DNA from: Alligator mississippiensis | Lineage: Eukaryota > Chordata > Crocodylia > Alligatoridae | Assembly: GCF_030867095.1 (NCBI RefSeq) | Contig: NC_081824.1 | Location: 349,282,203 to 349,346,202 of the forward strand | DNA: 64,000 nucleotides | Direction: 5' to 3' | Part shown: piece by piece, positions 22,157-33,075 of the stretch | Numbering within the stretch: position 1 is the stretch's first letter | Layout of the letters: every line of letters begins with the position of its first letter | The notes under the pieces: model-generated | Told to the model about the DNA's origin: nothing | The model's input: only the letters and a program-made list of their open reading frames with translations | Databases searched by the model: none | Made by a program: the position numbers and the translations under genes

Positions 22157-22583
22157 AATGTATCTGTAGATCCGTACATAGAACGCATTTGGGGACTAGA
22201 AATAATACTATATGGGCACATCTACACTAGACATTATGTCGTCGTGGCAATGAGCTACAGTGGCGTAGTGTCAGCGGGCACAAACTGTGACACCACAGCT
22301 ACATCATCATAGCAACGTGCTCCCTCTCTATAGCATGTTGCTACAGAGGCATAGCGGCTAAAAATAACCGTGTGCTGCCAGCACAGTGCAGTACAGGCTG
22401 TTACTTCCAAAAGGAAGTACTAAATCATGGCACAGTAACAGCCCATACCACGCTGTGCTGGCAGTGCATGGTTATTTTTAGCTGCTATGTTGTCATAGCT
22501 CGTATAGTGAGGAAGTATGTTGTTACAGCAACATAGCTGCGGTGTAACAGTTCGTGCCCACCTACGCTACATTGCCATAGTGT
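22157..22583. mobile_element. Palindromic DNA transposon, left part of a nest
   Basis: The left arm starts at AGAATGTATCTG and includes ATTTGGGGACTAGAAATAAT and GGGCACATCTACACTAGAC. It matches, in inverted orientation, the right arm 26650-26797 beyond the LTR element. Inside, 22310-22404 and 22410-22510 form a long hairpin around CTTCCAAAAGGAAG. No transposase frame is present, so it is non-autonomous. The LTR element at 22584 has landed at its right side. Confidence 0.7.
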
Positions 22584-23379
22584 TGTCATGACACAAAGGT
22601 CTGATTTTTTTTGTGTGTGCTTTGGCACTAAGAATTATCCCTGTGGGTTTACAGCTTCATTGCACGGAGGAGTCCTGCTGCGCAGAGAACCCGCGTGCAA
22701 AAGAGTGTTCCCGCCACTTGGCAGCGATCTTTGCAGGGTGCATTTCCCTTTGCAACACAGAAATGCACGGTGCAAAGATTTCCCGCTCGTCGTATGCAAA
22801 TTCGTGCCCCGCAATTGGCTAGTGCTAAATTATTCACACGTGGCGGCTAGCGATTGGCCTGCTAACTGTATAAGAGGCTTGAGCAGTTTCCACCCAAGCC
22901 GAAGAGGACTCCGCATCCATCTCGTGGGGACTCTGGGTGTGCGCGGCAGGGTAATAGAAACCCTGTGTGTCGCTCAGAGGAGTTTGGCGGCCTGATCCAC
23001 CGCCCACCTCTTCCCGTCTTCGAACGGAGCCTACTATAAGACGTAACAACGAGTTTAATGCGCACTTGTCCTGGACATCCGGAGTTCTGTCTGCATGGAG
23101 CCTAGCAAACTCCATGTGATTGTTCGTGTTCTGTCTGCGTGGAGCCTTGCAAACTCCACGTGCGTTCGTGTTTTCTGTTGTAACCGCAACTCAAGCAAGT
23201 TCTCAGCCTACACCACGACCATCTCAGTGTAAGTAAAACAATCTTAAAATCAACCGTTACGTGTCTGTGCCTAATTCTAGCTCAGCGACCTCCCTCTCCG
23301 ACCCGGCCTGCCCGGGCTGCTGGCCACAGCCCGCGTGCAGAGCAACGAAAAGGGCCCGGGGTCTGACCCGGCCTGCACA
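22584..23379 (+). repeat. 5' LTR
   Basis: It starts TGTCATGAC and ends TGCACA. A TATA-like TATAAG lies at 22869-22874 with GATTGG boxes just upstream. A GTAAGT-type splice-donor-like site lies at 23229 (CAGTGTAAGTA). Two copies of a hairpin motif, TGGAGCCTAGCAAACTCCA-like, lie at about 23095-23117 and 23138-23162. Confidence 0.93.
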
Positions 23380-23390
23380 TAGAGACGAGG

Positions 23391-25241
23391 ATGGGATCGG
23401 GATCACTGCGGCACATGGCGATGGGATCAGGAGAGGGCTCGCTAGAGTTAGAATTAGTTGAGAACTGCCCTTGGAGAAGTGGGAGACGCAGCGTAGCAAG
23501 CGTCGGAGAACTGGAGGCGCACCTCACGTACCACCAGGTGGGCGGAACGGGCAAGAGATGTGTCTGTGGACACCTTTCGTTAAGGGGAGTAGAGGGAACT
23601 CCAGAAGTCGGAGCCCTAGAAGGGAAAGAGATATATCTTCACCCCGCGGCGTTCAGGTGTATCATGGGCGATGAGCGGGTCCTGTACAGGCCCCTCGATG
23701 CTGTGACCCTTGCCGAAGTCGACCCGGCGAGCGCAGTAAGCCCAACCCCCACCCGGGAGTGTGTCCTTTGCTCGCGGTGTGCCCGAGAGATGGGAGAGAC
23801 GATGCCAATCGGCTGGTTTTCCCCTTGCATGGTGGTGCCTAGACTAAGGAGTCGTGAGCATCCGTCCGAGCTCCGCGAAGACCTGGAGACAGAGGACCGC
23901 GCCGTAAATGAGAGAGTGGTCCTATGGTGCGACAAGGGGGGAAATCTAAATGCAACCTTTCAAACTATGGCTGATTTAATGAGTGAAACTTTAAGCTTAA
24001 AGACCCAGCTGCATATGGCCGTTCGGGCGATCAGAGAAGCGGCTGAGAAAGTGGATCTTAAACAGCCCCAACAAGATGGCACCGAGCAGAGAGAAGACCA
24101 CATGGAAGAGCTGGAAGTGAGGGATGGAGCTTCGGGAGAGCCCGCGAGGGTTCGGCCGGTGACTCCGCCCAGCGACGCAGCGTCAGTTCCGCCGACCACG
24201 CCCCTCTGCCGACGGGAGGGGGAGTCAAGCGGAGGAGTGCATCCGCCCCTCCCGCCTGAAACAACGACTCCCACTGTAACAATGACTACAGCTCCGACAG
24301 AAACAGCAACAGCAACAATAACTCATGAGGAAATTGATCAGCCTGCAGTACAAAGCAGCCCAGTCATCGGTCCGCAGAGTGCAGTTCAAGCTACCACCTA
24401 TTACGCTCGTTCCAGAGCCGAACTGCAGAATTTGTGTAGAGAATCCAGGATCCGACCCGAAGAAACTCTGGCTGTGTGGTTGGGACATCTGGTCATGGAA
24501 CTTGGGTCCAACCTCCTGGACCAGGAAGAAGCAAGCTTCTTGGTGAGACAAGCTTCATGGAGTAGGGGACATGTCATTGACATCGACATGGTGGCGTTTA
24601 GCGTCCACTGGCCTATTCCGATTCCAGCGCTTGTGGCAGGAGTGATTGAACAGAAGGCCTACGCATGGTATGACGGACGACCAGAGCACACCGGTGCAGA
24701 ACAGCTTGTGCTGGCGATCATCGGAGTTTTGTATTGCGCCTGGAACCCAAGAGAATGCACGTTGGGACTAACACCGCTCCAACAAATGCGACCATGGCCT
24801 CACCGTCACCTGCGAGACCCTGGAACCGTTCCAGTGACTCTCGACAGCATAGATAGTTGTCTTAAGGTTTACGGGCAAAGAAACTTCGTGGTTTTGCGGA
24901 TTGTGCTGAACCCACTGGTCGATCATCCTGTGAGTAGTCTCCTTCACCAGTTGTCAAGACTGCGCGTCCTAATGGAGCCAAGACTATCCAGTGATCGGGA
25001 GTATCAATGCCCGACTGAGGCTCAGAACACGAAACATCGCGAATCCGAGCGTCCAGTATTACGCCAGAGAATGCAAGAGGAGCGATACATGTTTGGATAC
25101 CTCCTGCAGTGTTCTGGACTTAATAAGAGACAGCTTCGGATTTTAGGAGACGCGGGACAATGGCAGCTAGCCTACGAGTTAGGTTTTCACTATCTAGAAG
25201 AAGGCGATGACGACTCCTCGACGATTTCGTCGAGTTGCTGA
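23391..25241 (+). CDS. Gag-like protein of the LTR element
   Basis: One frame of 616 residues with ATG in a fair context (GACGAGGATGG), only 11 bases after the 5' LTR. Residues 1-150 have cysteine pairs (CVCGH near 57, CVLCSRC near 124) of unknown role. About 185-220 look helical and coiled-coil-like. About 220-330 form a flexible linker rich in P, T, E and S. From about 340 (RAELQNLCRESRIRPEETLA, WLGHLVMELG) the pattern recalls the capsid start of several vertebrate ERV Gags. The C-terminus is acidic (EEGDDDSS). A Gag call is by position and pattern, not by a match I could run. It looks whole. It would have packaged element RNA if so, with enzymes from another element. Confidence 0.6.
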   Translation: MGSGSLRHMAMGSGEGSLELELVENCPWRSGRRSVASVGELEAHLTYHQVGGTGKRCVCGHLSLRGVEGTPEVGALEGKEIYLHPAAFRCIMGDERVLYRPLDAVTLAEVDPASAVSPTPTRECVLCSRCAREMGETMPIGWFSPCMVVPRLRSREHPSELREDLETEDRAVNERVVLWCDKGGNLNATFQTMADLMSETLSLKTQLHMAVRAIREAAEKVDLKQPQQDGTEQREDHMEELEVRDGASGEPARVRPVTPPSDAASVPPTTPLCRREGESSGGVHPPLPPETTTPTVTMTTAPTETATATITHEEIDQPAVQSSPVIGPQSAVQATTYYARSRAELQNLCRESRIRPEETLAVWLGHLVMELGSNLLDQEEASFLVRQASWSRGHVIDIDMVAFSVHWPIPIPALVAGVIEQKAYAWYDGRPEHTGAEQLVLAIIGVLYCAWNPRECTLGLTPLQQMRPWPHRHLRDPGTVPVTLDSIDSCLKVYGQRNFVVLRIVLNPLVDHPVSSLLHQLSRLRVLMEPRLSSDREYQCPTEAQNTKHRESERPVLRQRMQEERYMFGYLLQCSGLNKRQLRILGDAGQWQLAYELGFHYLEEGDDDSSTISSSC

Positions 25242-25385
25242 GTGTGAAGAAAGAGAAAGAGCTGTCTAGTATAAAATCGTGTTTACATATTTGTATTTAA
25301 TAAGTAATGATAAGTTTAATCGACTGCATTATTGTGCGGTCCTGTGTGATTTGTGAATAACCATTTTGAGAGAGTTCTTTTACAG

Positions 25386-25669
25386 ATCAGGGATTCAGAG
25401 TGCGTGGTGGAGAGAGGCCCGAGAGGGACAACATCACTGAAAGGAACGAAAGCCTGACGCGCGATTCCACCATGACGCCCACCGAAGTCACGATCATTCA
25501 GTTTTTTGTTATGAATATGATTTTATGTATATGTGTGTGTGTCGGTTATTATTTGATTCGATCCCTTGAGGACGAACTTTTATTATTGACTGATTTTGTT
25601 TTTGCTCGTTTAGTTTCGCGAACCATTGACAGAGCTATGAACAACCCGGATGATAGGTTTGAAGTATAA
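25386..25669 (+). CDS. Small single-pass membrane protein frame of the LTR element
   Basis: The likely start is the ATG at 25472, in an excellent context (TTCCACCATGA), giving 65 residues. It has a hydrophobic stretch (IIQFFVMNMILCICVCVGYY), then a charged, helical C-terminal part ending DDRFEV. An acceptor-like GAGTTCTTTTACAG ends at 25385, so a spliced leader from the LTR donor near 23229 could feed this frame, as subgenomic RNAs do in retroviruses. That splicing is an inference. Sequence upstream of 25472 is likely leader. The function is unknown. It could be an accessory protein or a remnant of an envelope tail. Confidence 0.45.
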
Positions 25670-25696
25670 TTCTATTGTGCCTTCAGCAAGGGGGGA

Positions 25697-26491
25697 TGTC
25701 ATGACCCAAAGGTCTGATTTTTTTGTGTGTGCTTCGGCACTAAGAATTATCCCCGTGGGTTTACAGCTTCATTGCACGGAGGAGTTCTGCTGTGCAGAGA
25801 ACCTGCGTGCAAAAGAGTGTTCCCGCCACTTCGCAGCGATCTTTGCAGGGTGCATTTCCCTTTGCAACACAGAAATGCACGGTGCAAAGATTTCCCGCTC
25901 ATCGTATGCAAATTCGTGCCCCGCAATTGGCTAGTGCTAAATTATTCACACGTGGCGGCTAGTGATTGGCCTGCTAGCCGTATAAGAGGCTTGAGCAGTT
26001 TCCACCCAAGCCGAAGAGGACTCCGCATCCATCTCGTGGGGACTCTGGGTGTGCGCGGCAGGGTAATAGAAACCCTGTGTGTCGCTCAGAGGAGTTTGGC
26101 GGCCTGATCCACCGCCCACCTCTTCCCGTCTTCGAACGGAGCCTACTATAAGACATAACGACAAGTTTAATGCGCGCTTGTCCTGGACATCCGGAGTTCT
26201 GTCTGCGTGGAGCCTAGCAAACTCCACGTGATTGTTCGTGTTCTGTCTGCGTGGAGCCTTGCAAACTCCATGTGTGTTCGTGTTTTCTGTTGTAACCGCA
26301 ACTCAAGCAAGTTCTCAGCCTATACCACGACCATCTCGGTGTAAGTAAAACAATCTTAATATCAACCGTTACGTGTCTGTGCCTAATTCTAGCTCGGCGA
26401 CCTCCCTCTCCGACCCGGCCTGCCCGGGCTGCTGGCCACAGCCCGCGTGCAGAGCGATGAAAAGGGCCCGGGGTCTGACCCGGCCCGCACA
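25697..26491 (+). repeat. 3' LTR
   Basis: It starts TGTCATGACC right after the purine tract and ends CGCACA. It has the same layout as the 5' LTR, with TATAAG at 25981 and the splice-donor-like site. It is followed by AGTGT, the right-hand target duplication. Confidence 0.93.
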
Positions 26492-26870
26492 AGTGTGCCA
26501 CCTTTCTGTGGCACCTTCTGGAAGTAGTAAATGACAGTGCAGTAACAGCCCATACTGTGCCGTGCCAGTGGCTCACAGTTGTTTTTAGTTGCTCTGTTGC
26601 CATAGAACTGCGCTATAGCAAGGGAGCTCATTACTATGGAAACATAGCTGGGGCATCATGGCTGGCACCTGCCAAAACTACATGGTTGTAGCACTTTGCT
26701 ACAGTGATGTAATGTCTCATGTAGACACGCCTATAGAGTATTATTTCTATTCCCCAATTGCTGTCCATGTGCTGGTCTTTAGACACATTCTGATCCAAAA
26801 GAAAGCATTAAATGACAGTGCAGTAACAACAGCACCATAGGGGCATGTGTAGGCATGCCCTATTTATCCT
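26492..26870. mobile_element. Palindromic DNA transposon, right part of the nest
   Basis: 26510-26640 repeats, in the same direction, the right half of the palindrome seen at 22413-22570 (GGAAGTAGTAAATGACAGTG..., GTTGTTTTTAGTTGC). 26650-26797 is the inverted partner of the left arm at 22157. A third related end (CATGTGTAGGCATGCCCTA) follows at about 26843-26862. So at least two related elements were joined here before the LTR element arrived. Confidence 0.65.
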
Positions 26871-27184
26871 AAAGTCTCTTGGGACTAATGTTGAAAGGTG
26901 ATTTATAAAATCTGCATAATAATTCCATCAGTGGAAACTAGATAGTATAAGTTACATTTGAATGTGACAAGTAATTGCAAGTCAAGCAAAGGGTGAATAT
27001 CTCTGGGTTAGCAGTTCAGAAAGGCAAACAAAATAGACTTTCCAGTTACAAAAGCACATTAAAATATAAGAAAGTCTTCTCAAAGCACTATAAATAAGGT
27101 TTTGTATAACCAAAAGATTTTACAAAGATTTGACATCCAAAATCCACCTTTGCAAAAGAAGGGCTTTTTCTGAACCAGAAAATG

Positions 27185-27515
27185 AAAGGTAAGAGTAATA
27201 TTTCTCAACTAGGGTGATGTGGTACCTCTACATATGATTTACAAGATCTACACATGGTTTACAAGATATCTCAATGTAAACATATGTCAAGATATGTCAT
27301 GCACACATGATATCTACACATGATTTACAAGATAAACCCATAGATTTCAAATAAGAATCCATAGGGCCAAAAGCATGCTGGCCTCCTGTGGGCTTTCTGA
27401 GTTCTTTGAAACAGAAGAATTGTTCTATTATTTTTCTGTAGTCAAAAATCAAGTGAAAACTAAGAGCATTTTCCAAGGGGTGCCTTGAGACTAACAAGAT
27501 ATATCATAGGTCTAA
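27185..27515 (-). mobile_element. hAT-type element, partial, same family as 14617
   Basis: In complement it carries CCTTGGAAAATGC, CTCTTAGTTTTCACTTG, an AATAGAACAATTCTTCTG stretch and CTCAGAAAGCCCACAGG, matching the copy at 14617-14815 in order. At 27228-27325 it has locally multiplied ACACATGATTTACAAGAT-type units. The termini are decayed. Confidence 0.55.
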
Positions 27516-28007
27516 AAGGATCTAGATATAAAAGGTTAGAGTTTACCCCTCCTACAGTCTCTTCAGTCTCAGTAACTCACTCTGGCTGAGCACAATCATA
27601 CTATCCTTATATGAACCCAGCCCTTACTACATAACAGACTCAATCTGCATGAGTGCATCTGTTCTCTTTTATGTTAAAGAGATAGATGAAGAACAGGCTG
27701 TGTAGTCCTGACATGAATCATTTCTTCTTATACTGGTGTTGTTGACAGGTTATTTAATCTTGCGGTACTTGATGCATTTGTTTAACTATTATTTATTCTC
27801 ATTAAATTATTTTTATAAGAGATCATAGATATTGCTCAGATCATAGGGTGGATACCCCTGTATTGCAAAGTAGTAGTTTAAATAAATTAAATTAATAACT
27901 ATATGCACAAATCCATAGCACTAACTAGCAACATTCAGAATTTAACTCAGTTAATGTACTGAATTACTCCAACCTCAAGTTATGAGTAATACACAGTAGT
28001 CATATCT

Positions 28008-28281
28008 ACACATGTCCTTTAATGCACAGTAGCCTATTTTATCATGCATTAAAACATCACATATAAAACTGTGCAATTATACTAATGCGCAGTAAAATAG
28101 GCTACTGCTCGTTAAAACTTAAAAACCATTCATCTTCACATTTAGAGGTGCTTAAAAACCATATTTGTTATTGTGGATTAAGGCAGCCTAATGTTTATTT
28201 CTTTAGTACCTTACATTGGAGGTGCTAAATTTAATATGCGTTAGAAAAAGTGCCTTAATGCACATGTAGACACACCCAGTG
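28008..28281. mobile_element. MITE with GTGTCTACATGTG-type ends
   Basis: The left end (ATCTACACATGTCCTTTAATG) in part mirrors the right end in complement (GGGTGTGTCTACATGTGC, then ATTAAGGC). Inside, ACAGTAGCCTATTTTA pairs with TAAAATAGGCTACTGC to make a stem. The end type is the same as that at 6.1, 22.2, 26.7 and 53.8 kb. No target duplication was confirmed. Confidence 0.6.
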
Positions 28282-28289
28282 AATTTTAA

Positions 28290-30310
28290 ATTTCACTTTT
28301 AAAAAGGGAAATGAACAAGCCTGATATAAAGGAGGAACTTATTTTTAAAAAATGGAAAAGAAGAAGAACCAAGACCAAGTCTAAATTCTTTTCACATGCT
28401 GGAACCTGCATCCAAACTTAGTCATTAGATCTTCTGTTTGCTCTTAAGCACATGCTGACAACCCCAGTTCATCTAGCTAATGGTTGTTCCAGTCTATTGC
28501 TACAATCAATACAATATTGTAAAAAGATTTTCAGGGCCCCTCAAACAGCTGTTGAGTGAGTTATCAATTCACTGAAGACCTGGCATAACAAATGCTGTTT
28601 TCCAGGACAGTGAATTGCTGTTAGTGTCTCATGTCACATTAAAAACAAAAGTGGGAGACAATGCTTTGAAGATCCTCCTTAATACTTTTTGCTTATGCAA
28701 CTATCTAATAGATCTATGAAGACAATCTTCCATTTAGTAGTGGGTGTATAGCAGATTGAAGATAGTTCTTGTTAACATACTGGGAGCCTCATGAAACCAA
28801 CTGGGCGTATAACTGAAATGGGCCCTTCTATCATCTCTTCTAATGCTTCAACAGATCTTTTAAAAGCTTTTCAGAGACCAGTTATTTTAACCTACAGTCA
28901 GCTTTTGCAGGTTTTGACTGCTCCAAGCATTGCATAAAGACATGCCATGTGATCACCAAAAGCCAAACCATTATGTTCCTTGTCCCTAGTCTTTGTTCTT
29001 CAATGAGCAGTAGCTACTTGAATGCAATAACCAGTCTAGAGACATTTACAGTTTTCTTGGTGGATATCTCCCACAGGTAACAAGCCTACCTAATTGTTGT
29101 CCTTGACTGCTTTTTGCTTTGTTCCTCCAATGGAAGCAATTTATTTTCAATTTTAATAACAGTTACTTCTTATGTACCTTATTATTTTCACAATTCTGAA
29201 ATATATTTCCACAATTACGGAAATGACTGAGAGTCCTAGCAGTGTGTAGAACTCATGTGTACATGATTTTAATTATTCTACCTCTCTCCTTGGTGAACTG
29301 CATCATGTTGAGCTATGTTTTATTCATCAGCTCCAATTCTTTTTTCTCAGAGTTCTTCCCCACTGTGTAAACCAACGAAAAGATCCCCCCTGTCAGTCAT
29401 CTACTGCCATAAACCATGGCTCTGGGATGAATTTGACCCCATATAAATCAGGATTAGTGCCAGTGAAGTGGTTGCAATCACTGTGGTGTAGAGCTGGTAT
29501 GAATCTGAGCACAGAATCAGGCTGGTGATGTGTAGTGCTCCCTGTCATGGAGGAGTTTGGTTTTTTTTAGCAGAAGAGATGTTTGTTTTTCTGTAAGAAT
29601 ACAGTAATGTTTACAGCTACTAAAATAGTATAGCAAGTAGAAGGCAGGCTAGATTTGTAACTTATATGCTGACTAAATGGCTAACTCCAGCTCTGTGTTC
29701 ATGGATGCTGCCACACACAGCCAAACGAATGGCTAACTATATCTCTCTGCTCATAGGCATTATGGCAGTCAGATCTCACTTTGTATATTGCCTACCCCTG
29801 AAGATACATGGATTTCTGCTTGGTACAATATGGGTTGAAGGTTTCTGTGCCAAAGCACCTTTGATAAAATTCTAGCTTTTGCCATCATCAAATCATTTGT
29901 GTGATTAAAGACAACATGATGGGACAAAAAAAAATGTAGCCTGCCATCGGTAATCATAATAACAAATTTTGATGTGCAAGGCAGATGGATGTTGCTTCTT
30001 TTTAATATACCACACATTCAAAGGCAGATTTTGTTGCAAGAATACAAGGAGTGGCCTTACCCTCAGAATGTTCTAGGCAATGTGGTTTAACCAGCCATGA
30101 CTTCTTCCTGCTCCTCCTACATTGCTTGTTTTTAAGTGTATTGCTTAATTATATCTAGTTGATTGCTGGACAGTACAAGTGATAAACTATTGCTCTTTCC
30201 ATGCTCCCCTACTATGTTGGTTCAGCTCTATAGGACATCAAGTAAAATAGAGCCTAAGACCCTAGCATAACTAGGGCAAGCAAGCAGGACACCAGCCTCA
30301 GAAGCCAATT
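28290..30310. other. Intergenic, no gene seen
   Basis: AT-rich, no frame beyond 82 codons, no repeat family recognised. Confidence 0.5.
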
Positions 30311-30398
30311 TAAAGCATGCATCAAAATGGCAGCCACCAGGGAGACCATGCTACAAGGGGTTCAGGGAGCCCATCCTGTAGCTGCCAGAATCTGCACT

Positions 30399-30420
30399 GC
30401 AGCAGCAGCAGCAGCAGCAG
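30399..30420 (+). repeat. (CAG)n microsatellite
   Basis: Seven CAG triplets in a GC-rich patch. The open frames over it are not supported as genes. Confidence 0.9.
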
Positions 30421-30559
30421 TCAGAATGCAGTAAGCCCAGTGCCATGGCAGATGGGACTCTTGCCCTCCCACCCCTACTCCCTGGCACAACACAGCCCTC
30501 CAACCCCATCCAAGGCACTGAAATAACTAATACACCTCTGCCTAAGACTGTCCATTTCT

Positions 30560-32600
30560 AACATCCCTACCTGGTTTGAAGCAAGACACAGTAAGTCCAT
30601 AACCCCAATCATTTTTTCATGTCTGGACGTAGGGCCCACGTAGTCCACATCAATATACAAGGGGATGGATGATTCTTATTCTCCATTACTCCCCCATACA
30701 GTGGAAATCACAGTCTAGCCATTCGAAGCTAGAAAGAGAATCTGCATTTAGCACCTTTTGTGCTGAAAGTATTAGATGACTTTCATGTAGGCTTTCCTAC
30801 TCAACTAGTCAAGAAACATTCAGGATCAAGATAAAAGATGCCTAATTATTACCCAGTGGTCCATACAAAAGGATCCCACCAGGGTGAACAGCAACCACAG
30901 ATGAATAATCGAGGGTAAAACTTGGCCAGCAGTCAGAGAGAGAACCTGTGGCGAAGTCATGTTTACCATATCACAGGCAGCAGAGTACAGTTTAAAAAAA
31001 GCAAATCTCATCAATAATTCAACAATCAGGCAGATTCAACTCTGCCTCAGAAAGCTCCAGCAGGAAAAATCAAATTTATTTCCTTTATTCTGGTGTTCTA
31101 TAATGTTTACTACTTTTTTTTAAAATGGCAGCAGGGAAGTGTTTCCCCACTTTCATCTTACTGTCACTACAATAGCATAAAAAGTGATGCTTATCACATT
31201 ATTTTTAGAGGAATAAACTGAAAGAGATTGGTAGTGGGTATAGTTTACAATTACTGATCTCAGCTGAGTTTGTACTGGTAAATTCCCCGATCCAAGAAGA
31301 CCCCTTACCTTGGTATTTATAATTTTGGAGCCATTTTTGCAATATGATCATAAACTGAGAGAAAACAGCTTTCAAAATCGTAGCATTTGGTTTCACACAC
31401 ACCCCATGAAATAAGCTTAAGAAACTCTGCCTTTACCCTCCAGTATTTCTGTGATGAAAGGGTTCATCTCAAGTTGCACAATCTCCTGGTTTATAAATAT
31501 CCACTTAAAAGAGTAATTATTTCTAGAGATATTCTGCTATTGGTGAGGTCCATACACACCCCATTCAGTATAGGGCAAAGCTGAGTAAAAGGCAAACTCC
31601 ATATATCAGTACACTGTAGATTGGCTCTTGAAATACCTTGACAGACAGGCAATATCATAAGGTCTCATGATTTGTAGTCTTAATAGATTTGCATTCAGAT
31701 TGTTGCTTAAATTGTCCTTTGAACAAAGTGTCTGGTCTTCTTGTACATGAAAGTTCTCATTACATTTTTTCTAGGAGTGATTCCTACAATACCCTTGGAT
31801 GAAATGCACCTTTCCCCTCCATTGTCCAGTGTATTGGTAGCTTTGTTCCAACTCCATTGTCTATAAACAATTTATCATATACAAATTGATACAGTATTAG
31901 GCTACAAGAGAAATGGAGAATTTATAGAAAGGAAAGTAAATTTCAAACCTCCATATGCTTTTCTCATGTAAATACAACCAGTGTATTGCTCATTTGAACT
32001 AAATCACCCCTATCTGAAATGCAGCAACTGCTTAGCCATAATGCAAACAGCTGTGCCTGTTGCAAGAGTTGAGCAAATAATTTATATAACTAAGTTTACC
32101 TCCTACATTGTCACTGAATTGCCTGCTGGCAGGGTCTAATCCAACTTGAATTAAAGTCAGTAGAAAAATTTCAGCAGGAGTTGATTAGAGCCCTTCCTGG
32201 GTTATTCAAAATTATTCATCAAGTAATTTCAGCCCAAACCCCTTGACATACAGATTGCTCTCAGCAAACTGCTGCTGAACACTCTACAGCCAAAGAACCA
32301 TGTTATGCTGATTAGCCTTGATTGGATACATGCTCCAAATTCTTCAGTGACTAACCCAGGTCAGCCCAGTCTCTTTATTCTGTTGGTTACACTCCTTTGG
32401 TGCCTTCATTGATCAATTTCTCCTGCACTAAGTAATCCTGCAGTCTGATGGAGTGAGTGTAACTCTGAATAGCAGGTTTTAGGTTCAAATGCCTACCCTT
32501 ATCTGTCCAAAATTCACAGGTATCCCCTAATGTTTACTTGAAATGACACATTGAATTCCCTTCCCAAAGAATGTGAACACAAGTGAAATTAGTTTATTTT
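30560..32600. other. Intergenic, no gene seen
   Basis: No gene or clear repeat was recognised. Short frames only. Confidence 0.5.
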
Positions 32601-32689
32601 TATATTAGAGGAGAGTTCTGTGAAAAGTTTGGTCAGGCATTCAGCCAGCTCTAGCCCATGCCTTTCGTATCTGATTTCAACACTTTTGG

Positions 32690-33075
32690 TATTCTGGTCA
32701 TGGTCTTTCCCTCAACATCTGCTCCAAGTGCTGCTGATAAAAGGACCCATCCCGATCTCCACGTGGCTGGGAGAGCTGTCCCGGCTTGGCGTCCCAATCT
32801 CCACATGGCTGGGAGGCAGCTGCCTGGCAGCTGAGACAGCTCTCCCTGACCCCACAGAGATCAAGACCAGCCCCTATGCCCCCTGCCAGCCTGGGGCCTG
32901 GAGCTGCAGTGGGGCACAGCAGGGTAGGAGCAGCTCTAAACTGAAATGCTGCTATCAGGGGCAAATTTGCTTCTAACTGGTGCACATTCAGATTCCTGCA
33001 GGTGCCCAGTTTAATATGCCTGAATTTTCTGCCCAGAGAATTCAGGCACATTAATTGTATGTGAAGACACTTATG
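32690..33075. repeat. GC-rich repeat with a local direct repeat
   Basis: A phrase close to CCACATGGCTGGGAG occurs twice about 50 bases apart (near 32758 and 32800), and a GCACATTAATTGTATGTG-like end is seen on the right. It is likely part of an old interspersed element. The two long frames here run in opposite directions over the same bases and are not genes. Confidence 0.35.

Larger units (their letters stand above)
22584..26491 (+). mobile_element. Compact LTR retroelement (gag-like frame only), fossil
   Basis: A 3.9 kb element with two near-equal LTRs (22584-23379 and 25697-26491) and a perfect 5-bp target duplication, AGTGT, at 22579-22583 and 26492-26496. Between the LTRs lie one long Gag-like frame and one small membrane frame. 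No protease, polymerase, integrase or envelope region was recognised, so it is non-autonomous. A purine tract (AAGGGGGGA) precedes the 3' LTR. A tRNA-type primer-binding site was not recognised. By hand count the LTRs differ at about 26 of ~795 sites (roughly 3.3%), many at CpG. At the slow crocodilian rate that suggests an age of some tens of millions of years. The capsid-like part recalls ERV-L/spuma-related Gag in style, which is only an impression. The long frame looks whole. Confidence 0.88.

Noticed and set aside
22588-23115. 135- and 93-codon frames in the 5' LTR
   Set aside because: They recur in the 3' LTR and lie in promoter and leader sequence. They are shadows.
23380-23400. A primer-binding site starting TGGGATCGGG after the 5' LTR
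   Set aside because: It begins 12 bases after the LTR, overlaps the start codon and does not match a tRNA 3' end I can recall, so no call is made.
23639-24589. Minus-strand frames of 62-108 codons under the Gag-like frame
   Set aside because: They are antisense shadows of a GC-rich coding frame.
26211-26290. Regularly spaced repeats in the LTR as a CRISPR-like array
   Set aside because: Only two to four units, in an LTR leader, in a vertebrate sequence. They are hairpin units of the LTR.
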